Shown: piece by piece, positions 6,473 to 12,229 of the stretch | Layout of the letters: every line of letters begins with the position of its first letter | Position numbering within the stretch: position 1 is the first letter of the stretch | Source of the DNA: Frankiales bacterium | Lineage (GTDB): Bacteria > Actinomycetota > Actinomycetes > Mycobacteriales > SCTD01 | Assembly (NCBI GenBank): GCA_025965735.1 | Contig: JAOPWK010000107.1 | Coordinates: 1-12,254, forward strand | Length of the DNA: 12,254 bases | Reading direction: 5' to 3' | Position numbers and translations under genes: made by a program | The notes under the pieces: model-generated | Databases searched by the model: none | Seen by the model: the letters and a program-made list of their open reading frames with translations, nothing else | What the model was told of the DNA's origin: nothing

Positions 6473-7318
6473 ATGTCACTCACCGTGAACGCCGCCCGCC
6501 GGACCGTCGTCGCGACCGCAGCCCTCGCGCTGTCCGCGCTGGGCGTCGTCGGCGCCGTCGCCCCGGCCGTCGCCGACGCCGTGTCCAGCGGTCCGGCGCA
6601 GGTCTCCGGCGGCACCGGCCCGGACGCGGCCTTCAAGCGCATCGGCGAGGTCACCCGCACGTCCCGGACCGCCGCTGCGGGCGCGCTCGCGGTCCGCGGC
6701 GCCACCACCGGCTCCACCAGCTACACCTTCTCGACCGTCCTGGACGGCTCGCCGGTCCGCTGGGACCCCTGCACCCCCATCCGCTGGACGGCCAACGTCT
6801 CCCGCGGCCCGGCCGGCGGCCTGGACGTCCTCAAGGCCGCCGTCGCCCGCGTCGGCGCCCTCACCGGCACCACGTGGCAGTACGTCGGCACCACGACCAC
6901 GCAGCCCGACGCCGGCTACCTCCCGACCCGCGCCCAGGCGCAGTACCCGCCGGTGCTCATCGGCTGGACCGACGGCGCGGGCAGCGACCTGCTGGCCGGC
7001 CAGGCCAGGAGCGTCCTCGGCATGACCCGCACCGCGTGGTTCGGCGTCCAGACGCCCGACGGCAAGAAGATCGCCGCGACGCGCGGCGCCGTCATCGCGC
7101 TGGACCGTACGGACCCGCTGCCGCTCAAGGGCGCCAACTCCTGGAGCGCCGTCGCGCTGCACGAGCTCGGTCACGCGATGGGCCTCGGCCACGTCGGCGA
7201 CCGCACCCAGCTGATGGCGAGCATCCTCCCGGCCGTCACGGACCTGCAGGCGGGCGACCGCGCCGGTCTGGCGAAGGTCGGCCGCTCGTCCGGCTGCGTC
7301 ACCGTGCCCGGAGCATGA
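6473..7318 (+). CDS. Secreted matrixin-like zinc metalloprotease
   Basis: A 281-residue metzincin. The N-terminus has a signal peptide: RR at 9-10, a hydrophobic stretch at about 11-33, and AxA-type cleavage near AVADA (36). The zinc site is HELGHAMGLGH with H230, H234 and H240, catalytic E231, and a Met-turn at M248 (TQLMAS). The domain opens with VRWDPCTPIRW (95-105), seen in actinobacterial matrixin-like proteins. The only two cysteines of the mature protein, C100 and C275, could form a disulfide. It should act outside the cell; the substrate is unknown. The ATG at 6473 is chosen for its compact signal peptide. In-frame GTGs at 6455 (AGGA ten bases upstream) and 6437 are alternatives. It is transcribed alone, diverging from mshC and converging on the kinase-like gene 20 bp beyond its stop. 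Confidence 0.88.
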   Translation: MSLTVNAARRTVVATAALALSALGVVGAVAPAVADAVSSGPAQVSGGTGPDAAFKRIGEVTRTSRTAAAGALAVRGATTGSTSYTFSTVLDGSPVRWDPCTPIRWTANVSRGPAGGLDVLKAAVARVGALTGTTWQYVGTTTTQPDAGYLPTRAQAQYPPVLIGWTDGAGSDLLAGQARSVLGMTRTAWFGVQTPDGKKIAATRGAVIALDRTDPLPLKGANSWSAVALHELGHAMGLGHVGDRTQLMASILPAVTDLQAGDRAGLAKVGRSSGCVTVPGA

Positions 7319-7338
7319 GGGACCGTGGGTAGCGACAG

Positions 7339-8133
7339 CTAGAAGGGCGGCCACGGGATGGCCGGCCAGTCCGGTGAGGGCTCGGGGAAGCGGCGGCTCG
7401 TGAGCAGCCGGTCCACCCGGGCCTTCGTCGCGTGCACCTCCCTGCGGGTGAGCAGCTCGTGCAGCGCCTCGCCCAGCGGCCCCTCGAGCTGAGCCCGCAC
7501 CGACGACAGCACCTCCACCGCCTCGTCCGGGAGCGGCAGGCCGCGCCACTGCCACAGCAGCGTCCGCAGCTTGTCCTCGTGCGAGAAGCAGATCCCGTGG
7601 TCGACGCCCTGGACGCGCCCGTCCGGCCACGGCAGCAGGTGGCCGCCCTTGCGGTCTGCGTTGTTCACCACGGCGTCGAACACCGCCATGCGCTGCAGGT
7701 CGGGGTGGTCGCTGCGGGCCAGCGCCGCCAGGTCGACGCTCTCGTCCACGTCGACCCACAGCTGGCACATGCCGGGGCCGAACGGACCCTCGCGCATCAC
7801 GGTCGGGGGGACGACGTCCCAGCCGGTGGCCTGGGAGACGAGGTACGCGCTGACCTCGCGGCCGGCCAGGGTGCCGTCCGGGAAGTCCCACAGGGGGCGC
7901 TCCCCGCGCACCGGCTTGTAGACGACGGCGGCGGTCACGCCGTCGAGGGTGACGGCGCAGTAGAGCGTGGCGTTGCTGGCGTCCACCAGCCGCCCCTCGA
8001 CCGACAGCTCGCCCTCACGCAGCAGGCGCAGGACGTCCTCGAGGTCGAGGGAGTGGTCGGGCTCGGCCGTCAGCGCCGGTGGCCGTTCTGGCGCGGGCAG
8101 ACGTGCCCCTCCGGGTCCAGCGGCAGCGCGCAC
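7339..8133 (-). CDS. PI3/PI4-kinase-like protein, TIGR03843 / SCO1664 family
   Basis: A 264-residue conserved actinobacterial protein of unknown role with marks of a PI3/4-kinase or HipA-like fold: VYKPVRGERPLWDFPDGTLA (71-90) with a candidate ATP lysine K73, the catalytic-loop-like FDAVVNNADRKGGHLL (152-167), and a metal-binding GVDHGICF (177-184, D178). These suggest phosphotransfer, but the substrate (protein, lipid or sugar) cannot be told. Cytoplasmic. The GTG start at 8133 overlaps DUF3090 by 64 bases. An in-frame CTG at 8073 overlaps the DUF3090 stop as CTGA and would start just before the conserved part; neither has a good ribosome site. It is the last gene of the phosphatase-DUF3090-kinase run and ends 20 bp from the convergent protease gene. 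Confidence 0.88.
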   Translation of the reverse strand: MRAAAGPGGARLPAPERPPALTAEPDHSLDLEDVLRLLREGELSVEGRLVDASNATLYCAVTLDGVTAAVVYKPVRGERPLWDFPDGTLAGREVSAYLVSQATGWDVVPPTVMREGPFGPGMCQLWVDVDESVDLAALARSDHPDLQRMAVFDAVVNNADRKGGHLLPWPDGRVQGVDHGICFSHEDKLRTLLWQWRGLPLPDEAVEVLSSVRAQLEGPLGEALHELLTRREVHATKARVDRLLTSRRFPEPSPDWPAIPWPPF

Positions 8134-8621
8134 AGCGGGCAGGGCGGGCGGCCGGCGGCGACGACCCGCTGGGCGCGCACCACAAAGGCGCGGGCAGCGT
8201 CAGCGGTCAGCCGTACGCGCAGGGCGTCCGGGCCGTCCTCGGCCTCGCTCAGCGGCTCGACCTCGTCCTCGCCCTCACCCGGCGCGAGCGCCTCGATGAC
8301 GACGACCTCGTCCTCGCCGTCCCAGGCCAGGCCCATGCTGCCGACCCGGAACTCCTCCTCGACGGGGGCGTCCAGCGGCGCGGTGTCCTCGAGCTCGCGC
8401 GGCGCCACGACCGGCACGTCGCCGACGCCCCGGCGGCGGACCTCCTCGAGCAGCTCCTCGAGCCGTTCGGCGAGCACGCTCACCTGGACCTTCTCCAGCG
8501 CGACCGAGACGGTGCGGCCCCCGCCGGAGGCCTGCAGGTAGAAGGTCCGGTCGCCCGGCTGGCCGACGGTGCCGGCGACGAAGCGCTCGGGCGGGTCGAA
8601 GAGGAAGACCTGGCGGGGCAC
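8070..8621 (-). CDS. DUF3090 family protein (TIGR03847 type) with C-terminal zinc-knuckle motif
   Basis: A 183-residue protein of the DUF3090 family, nearly confined to actinobacteria and almost always next to the TIGR03843 and MSMEG_4193-type genes. The N-terminus (PRQVFLFDPPERFVAGTVGQPGDRTFYLQA) and end (PPCPLCALPLDPEGHVCPRQNGHRR read in parts) fit the family. C161, C164, H173 and C175 could bind zinc. The middle (about 75-130) is very acidic and low in complexity. No signal peptide or membrane segment. The GTG at 8621 is chosen because the conserved PRQVF start follows it; an open frame reaches farther upstream into the phosphatase gene but is not conserved-looking. It starts 10 bases after the phosphatase stop and overlaps the kinase-like gene. 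The molecular function is not known. Confidence 0.9.
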   Translation of the reverse strand: MPRQVFLFDPPERFVAGTVGQPGDRTFYLQASGGGRTVSVALEKVQVSVLAERLEELLEEVRRRGVGDVPVVAPRELEDTAPLDAPVEEEFRVGSMGLAWDGEDEVVVIEALAPGEGEDEVEPLSEAEDGPDALRVRLTADAARAFVVRAQRVVAAGRPPCPLCALPLDPEGHVCPRQNGHRR

Positions 8622-8628
8622 GAACTCG

Positions 8629-8634
8629 ACCCTA
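8629..8634 (-). promoter_or_regulatory. TAGGGT before DUF3090, leaderless spacing, overlapping a stop codon
   Basis: TAGGGT is followed by seven bases (CGAGTTC) and the DUF3090 GTG. Its first three bases are the TAG stop of the phosphatase gene (8632-8634). The nonamer CTAGGGTCG is identical to the one before the phosphatase start. It could be an internal leaderless promoter or a weak ribosome site. Confidence 0.35.
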
Positions 8635-9324
8635 GACGGCTGCGCCGGAGCCGCCACCCACGACGGCGTCGGAGGACGCCTTCCGGCGGCGGCCCTTCTT
8701 CGGCGGCAGCAGGTCGGCGACACCCCCGCCCGTGTCGTTGACGCGCACGACGAACGGCCGCAGCTCGCTGTACCGGATGACCGTGACCGAGCACGGGTCG
8801 ATCGAGATGCGCTGGAACTGGTCCAGGTGCAGCCCCATCGCGTCCGCGACGACGGCCTTGATGACGTCGCCGTGCGAGCAGGCCAGCCAGGTGGCGTCCG
8901 GGCCGAGCCGGGCGTTCCAGTCGCGGACGGCGCTCACGGCCCGCGCCTGGGTGTCGCGCAGGGCCTCGCCCTCCGGTCCCGGGAAGACCACGGCGGACGG
9001 GTGCGCCTGCACGACCTTCCACAGCGGGTCCTTGGCGAGCTCCTTGAGCGGCTTGCCGGTCCAGTCGCCGTAGCGGCACTCCCCCAGCCGCTCGTCGATC
9101 TGCAGCTCCTGCGCGCGGCCCTCCAGCACCGCCGCAGCAGTGTCCAGGCAGCGGTCGAGCGGGCTGGACACGACCGCGTCGAAGGGCAGCGGGCGCAGCC
9201 GCTCGGCGACCGCAACGGCCTGCTTCTGGCCGCGCTCGTCCAGGTGCAGCCCGGGCGTCCAGCCGGCCAGCACCGGACCGGTCAGGTGCGTCAGGCCGTG
9301 GCGGACGAGCACGACGGTGGTCAC
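8632..9324 (-). CDS. Histidine phosphatase family protein, MSMEG_4193 type (TIGR03848)
   Basis: A 230-residue member of the histidine phosphatase (phosphoglycerate-mutase-like) superfamily. It has the RHG motif with phospho-accepting H9 (VVLVRHGLTH), R58 (SSPLDRCLDTA), an acid at E82 (ERLGECRYGDWTG) and the second catalytic histidine H151 (ACSHGD). These active-site residues are all present, so it is likely an active phosphatase or mutase. The substrate is unknown; the M. tuberculosis relative Rv2135c has been reported as an acid phosphatase (from memory). The tail after 200 is basic and glycine-rich (LLPPKKGRRRK). The GTG at 9324 begins MTTVVLVRHG, leaving the usual short lead-in to RHG. It starts 18 bases after the corA stop and ends 10 bases before DUF3090. 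Confidence 0.93.
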   Translation of the reverse strand: MTTVVLVRHGLTHLTGPVLAGWTPGLHLDERGQKQAVAVAERLRPLPFDAVVSSPLDRCLDTAAAVLEGRAQELQIDERLGECRYGDWTGKPLKELAKDPLWKVVQAHPSAVVFPGPEGEALRDTQARAVSAVRDWNARLGPDATWLACSHGDVIKAVVADAMGLHLDQFQRISIDPCSVTVIRYSELRPFVVRVNDTGGGVADLLPPKKGRRRKASSDAVVGGGSGAAV

Positions 9325-9331
9325 GTCCGCG

Positions 9332-9337
9332 ACCCTA
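9332..9337 (-). promoter_or_regulatory. Candidate -10 box of the phosphatase gene (TAGGGT), leaderless spacing
   Basis: TAGGGT, then seven bases (CGCGGAC), then GTG 9324, all inside the 18-base gap after the corA stop. It is a full match to TAGRRT. It would allow the phosphatase-DUF3090-kinase run to be expressed apart from corA. No -35 is clear. Confidence 0.45.
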
Positions 9338-9342
9338 GGCGC

Positions 9343-10377
9343 TCAGAGCCAGCCCTTCCGCTTGAAGTAGGCGACCAGGCCGACCACCGACAGCACCAGC
9401 AGCACCGTCGAGCCGAGGAACCCGCTGGTCTCCTGCGAGCCGGGGAACGGGACGTTCTGGCCGAAGTACCCGGTGATCGCGGTGGTGGCGGCGAGGATCG
9501 CGGCGTACGCCGTCAACCGGAAGATCGTCTCGTTGAGCCGGTTGCTGGCCAGCGTGAGGTTGGTGTCCAGGATCGTCCCGAGCACGTCGCGCAGGCTGTC
9601 GATGGACTCCACCGCCCGCTGCACGTGGTCGTCGACGTCGCGCAGGTACGGCGCCATCTGCTCGTCGACCAGGCCGTCCGAGCGGGCCATGGTCGCGACC
9701 ACCTGCCGCATCGGCACGACGGCCCGGCGCAGCGTCGTGAGGTCCTTGCGCAGCGCGAACGACCGCCGCTGCAGGTCGCCGCCGCCCTGCGCGCGCTCGT
9801 CGAACAGCAGGTCCTCCAGCTCCTCGGACTCGTCCCCGAGCAGCGCCACGGCCTCGCTGTGGCCGTCGACCAGGTGGTCGAGCAGGCCGTGGGCGAGGTA
9901 CGCGATGCCCGAGCCCGCGAGCTGCGAGGTGGCGTCCCAGCGCTGCAGCAGCGGGCGCAGCTCCATCAGCGTGCTCTTGCGCACCGTGATGAGCCCCTGC
10001 TGGGTGAAGAACGCCGCCAGCTCCCCCGTCTCGAGCAGCGTGTCGCCAGCGCTGCACTCCTTCACGATGTACGCCGCGAGGAAGTCGTGGTCGGCGTAGT
10101 GGTCCAGCTTGGCCCGCTGGTGGTCGTGCAGGGCGTCCTCGATGGCCAGCGGGTGCAGCCCGAACTCCTCGGTGAGCACCGCCATGTCCTCCGGCGTGGG
10201 CCGCAGCAGGTCCAGCCAGACGTACGTGCCGGCCACGGCAAGGTGCTCGCTCAGGTCGACCACCGGCACGCCCTCGGCGATCATCTCGCCGTCCCGCCAG
10301 ACACGGGTGTGCGCCTCGCAGCGCGTGGGGCTGTCCGCGGTGCAGGCATGGACGCGGTGGTCGTTGTCGACGCTCAC
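9343..10377 (-). CDS. CorA-family divalent cation transporter, GQN variant
   Basis: A 344-residue CorA-type channel protein. It has a large cytoplasmic N-terminal domain (about 25-280, including WLDLLRPTPEDM and HPLAIEDALHDHQRAKLDHY), a long charged stalk helix, TM1 (about 285-305), a short loop, TM2 (about 319-338) and the basic end FKRKGWL. The family forms pentamers that admit Mg2+ (or Co2+, Ni2+, Zn2+). The signature after TM1, usually YGMN, reads YFGQNVPFPG here (GQN 306-308). Similar GQN forms are known in actinobacterial CorA-like proteins (from memory), so this is more likely a subfamily trait than damage; ion preference cannot be inferred. The GTG start faces the second corA start across 26 bp. 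The stop is 18 bases before the phosphatase gene. Confidence 0.92.
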   Translation of the reverse strand: MSVDNDHRVHACTADSPTRCEAHTRVWRDGEMIAEGVPVVDLSEHLAVAGTYVWLDLLRPTPEDMAVLTEEFGLHPLAIEDALHDHQRAKLDHYADHDFLAAYIVKECSAGDTLLETGELAAFFTQQGLITVRKSTLMELRPLLQRWDATSQLAGSGIAYLAHGLLDHLVDGHSEAVALLGDESEELEDLLFDERAQGGGDLQRRSFALRKDLTTLRRAVVPMRQVVATMARSDGLVDEQMAPYLRDVDDHVQRAVESIDSLRDVLGTILDTNLTLASNRLNETIFRLTAYAAILAATTAITGYFGQNVPFPGSQETSGFLGSTVLLVLSVVGLVAYFKRKGWL

Positions 10378-10403
10378 GGCGGAAGCCTGCCAGGCTGCCG
10401 CGC
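10378..10403. promoter_or_regulatory. 26-bp divergent start region of the corA pair with 13-bp palindrome
   Basis: Between the two GTG codons lies the palindrome AGCCTGCCAGGCT (10384-10396). It places CAGGCT six bases before the minus-strand GTG and seven bases before the plus-strand GTG. CAGGCT differs by one base from the TAGGCT before mshC, so each arm may be a -10 box of a leaderless gene, with the two promoters back to back. Neither gene has a Shine-Dalgarno. It could also be an operator for a dimeric regulator. Confidence 0.4.
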
Positions 10404-11369
10404 GTGACGACGACGCGCTACGCCGTGACCACCGCCGGGATGACCGAGGGCGACGGCGTCGGCTTCCCCCTCCTGGTGCTGGTCGACCCCGGCGCGGCCG
10501 AGCTGCAGGCGCTGCTGGACGAGATGGACGTCGACGAGCTCGCGCAGGCCGAGGCGCGCGAGGTGCACCTGCGGCCGCAGCTGGCCGCCCACCCCGGCTG
10601 CCTCTGCGTCACGGTGAAGACGCCGACGCTCGACGAGTCCTCCGACGTCGAGCTCGGCGAGGTCGTGGCCCTGGTGGCCGAGGACCGGGTGGCGCTGGTC
10701 GGCAAGCAGCCAGGCACCGTCGTGGACGAGGTCGTCGCCCACCTGACCGCGCGCGGCGCGCGCCTGCCGGCAGAGGTGCTGCTCGCCCTGGTGCAGGTGG
10801 TGACGCCGGACCTGGACGACGTGCTGGTGGGGCTGGACGAGGACGTCCTGGAGGTCGAGAAGCACGTGTTCAGCGCCGAGCGCGCCGACCACACCCGGCA
10901 CATCTACAAGCTCAAGCGGGAGCTGCTGGAGCTGCGCCGGGCCACCGCCCCGCTGGCCGAGGTCACCGAACGGCTGGCCACCGAGCCGTCCTGCCCGGTG
11001 CCCGAGGAGCTGCGGGAGGCCTTCGTCGAGCAGCAGCGGCGCACCGCGCGTACGGCCTCCGGCGTCGAGCACCTGGACGGGCTCATCGACGGCGTGCTCG
11101 ACGCGCAGGTCGCGCAGATCGGGGTCCGCCAGAACGAGGACCAGCGCCGCATCTCGGCCTGGGCGGCCATCGCGCTGGTGCCGACGGTGGTCGGCGGCAT
11201 CTACGGCATGAACTTCGAGAACATGCCGGAGCTGACCTGGAAGTACGGCTACTTCGGCGCTCTCACGTTGATCATCGGCACCTGCCTGTCGCTCTACGTC
11301 GGCTTCCGGGCCAACGGATGGCTCGGTCCCTCAGGTGACCGCCACGACCGCGAGGACGACCGCTCCTAG
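10404..11369 (+). CDS. CorA-family magnesium/divalent cation transporter, canonical GMN
   Basis: A 321-residue CorA-family protein: cytoplasmic N-terminal domain (about 1-235) with stalk helices (DVLEVEKHVFSAER and IYKLKRELLELRRATAPL), TM1 (about 249-267, AWAAIALVPTVVGGIYGMNF), the canonical signature GMN (268-270) with FENMPEL, TM2 (about 282-302) and a short polar tail. It should form a homopentameric channel in the plasma membrane. It is only distantly like its divergent neighbour and keeps the standard selectivity motif. The GTG start lies 26 bp from the other corA GTG. The last 39 bases overlap the end of uppP on the opposite strand, encoding the tail after TM2 (GPSGDRHDREDDRS), so that tail is probably not under strong constraint. 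Confidence 0.94.
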   Translation: MTTTRYAVTTAGMTEGDGVGFPLLVLVDPGAAELQALLDEMDVDELAQAEAREVHLRPQLAAHPGCLCVTVKTPTLDESSDVELGEVVALVAEDRVALVGKQPGTVVDEVVAHLTARGARLPAEVLLALVQVVTPDLDDVLVGLDEDVLEVEKHVFSAERADHTRHIYKLKRELLELRRATAPLAEVTERLATEPSCPVPEELREAFVEQQRRTARTASGVEHLDGLIDGVLDAQVAQIGVRQNEDQRRISAWAAIALVPTVVGGIYGMNFENMPELTWKYGYFGALTLIIGTCLSLYVGFRANGWLGPSGDRHDREDDRS

Positions 11370-12149
11370 CGCGACCCGGTACGGCACGAAGGCGACGATG
11401 GAGTTGCTCGCGACGAACTTCAGCAGGAAGGCGATGGAGGCGTACGCGACGACGAAGCTCACCACCGTGCCCACGATGACGGGCCCCAGGTCGACGCCCT
11501 CCAGGGCGCTGGGGAGCTCGGTCACGCCCGCCGCCGTCAGGGCGGGGATGGCCAGGAAGAAGGACAGCCGGGTGGCGGTCACGCGGTCGATGCCGCGCAG
11601 CAGCCCGGCCGAGATGGTGGCGCCGGAGCGGGAGACGCCCGGCACGAGCGCGATGCACTGCGCCAGCCCGATGATCAGCCCGTCGGCGATCGTCACGTCC
11701 TGCTCGCCGCGCTCCTGCGTCGCCCGCCGCTCGGCGTAGACCATGACGGCGCTCCACGCGATCAGCGCGATGCCGACCGTCACCAGCGACCGCAGGACCG
11801 GCCCCTTGATGACGTCCCGGAACAGCAGACCGACCACGCCGATCGGCAGCGAGCCGAGCACGACCGCGAGGGTGAACCGCCAGTCGTCGGTCTGCCGCCC
11901 CTCCGCCGACCGCAGGCCGCCGACGAACCCGCGGAAGAACCGGGCGATGTCCTTGGCGAAGTAGAGGAAGACGGCGGCGATGGCACCGACCTGGATGACC
12001 GCCGTGAACGCGGTGACCGACGGGTCGTCCACCTCCAGGCCGAGCAGCCCCTCGGCGATCGTGAGGTGCCCCGTGCTGGACACCGGCAGGAACTCCGTGA
12101 GCCCCTCCACCACACCGAGCACGACCGCGTCGACGATGCCGAGGCTCAT
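11331..12149 (-). CDS. uppP: Undecaprenyl-diphosphate phosphatase (UppP/BacA)
   Basis: An integral membrane phosphatase that recycles undecaprenyl diphosphate to the monophosphate carrier used for peptidoglycan and other wall polymers. Overproduction is known to give bacitracin resistance. The 272 residues fit the family. Motif 1 is EGLTEFLPVSSTGHLTIAE (15-33; E15, E19, catalytic-site H28) and motif 2 is PGVSRSGAT (170-178, R174). Several hydrophobic segments are visible (about 48-66, 92-110, 120-138, 196-212, 222-245, 255-271). The ATG at 12149 puts motif 1 at its usual distance from the N-terminus; a GTG at 12209 gives a 20-residue non-conserved extension. A GGAG lies just upstream but close. 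The 3' end overlaps the second corA tail to tail by 39 bases. Confidence 0.96.
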   Translation of the reverse strand: MSLGIVDAVVLGVVEGLTEFLPVSSTGHLTIAEGLLGLEVDDPSVTAFTAVIQVGAIAAVFLYFAKDIARFFRGFVGGLRSAEGRQTDDWRFTLAVVLGSLPIGVVGLLFRDVIKGPVLRSLVTVGIALIAWSAVMVYAERRATQERGEQDVTIADGLIIGLAQCIALVPGVSRSGATISAGLLRGIDRVTATRLSFFLAIPALTAAGVTELPSALEGVDLGPVIVGTVVSFVVAYASIAFLLKFVASNSIVAFVPYRVALGAVVLAVVAVT

Positions 12150-12229
12150 GGCTCCGCCCCGACTCGCTCCGCAGCCGGCGGGCACGCCCGCTCCTGCGTC
12201 GTGGGGCACCCGCCGACAGCTCCGCTCAC
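12146..12229 (-). CDS. Possible 27-codon bridging mini-ORF before uppP
   Basis: GTG 12229 follows GAAGGAG at five bases, a strong ribosome site, and overlaps the TGA of an upstream frame as GTGA. The mini-ORF begins MSGAVGGCPTTQERAC, ends at a TGA overlapping the uppP ATG as ATGA, and contains two cysteines. It resembles the arrangement before PAC2. No family is recognised and it may be only a coupling device or chance. Confidence 0.25.
   Translation of the reverse strand: MSGAVGGCPTTQERACPPAAERVGAEP

Noticed and set aside
8622..8723. Longer DUF3090 starting near 8723
   Set aside because: The extension lies inside the phosphatase gene, is Arg/Pro/Ala rich, and precedes the normal family start PRQVFLFDP.
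8569..10407. 612-codon plus-strand open frame over the phosphatase and corA genes
   Set aside because: The opposite strand encodes proteins with intact catalytic and membrane motifs; this frame is a composition shadow.
11331..11369. Frameshift explaining the corA/uppP overlap
   Set aside because: Both proteins have normal family lengths and intact last membrane segments; only the non-conserved corA tail lies in the overlap.
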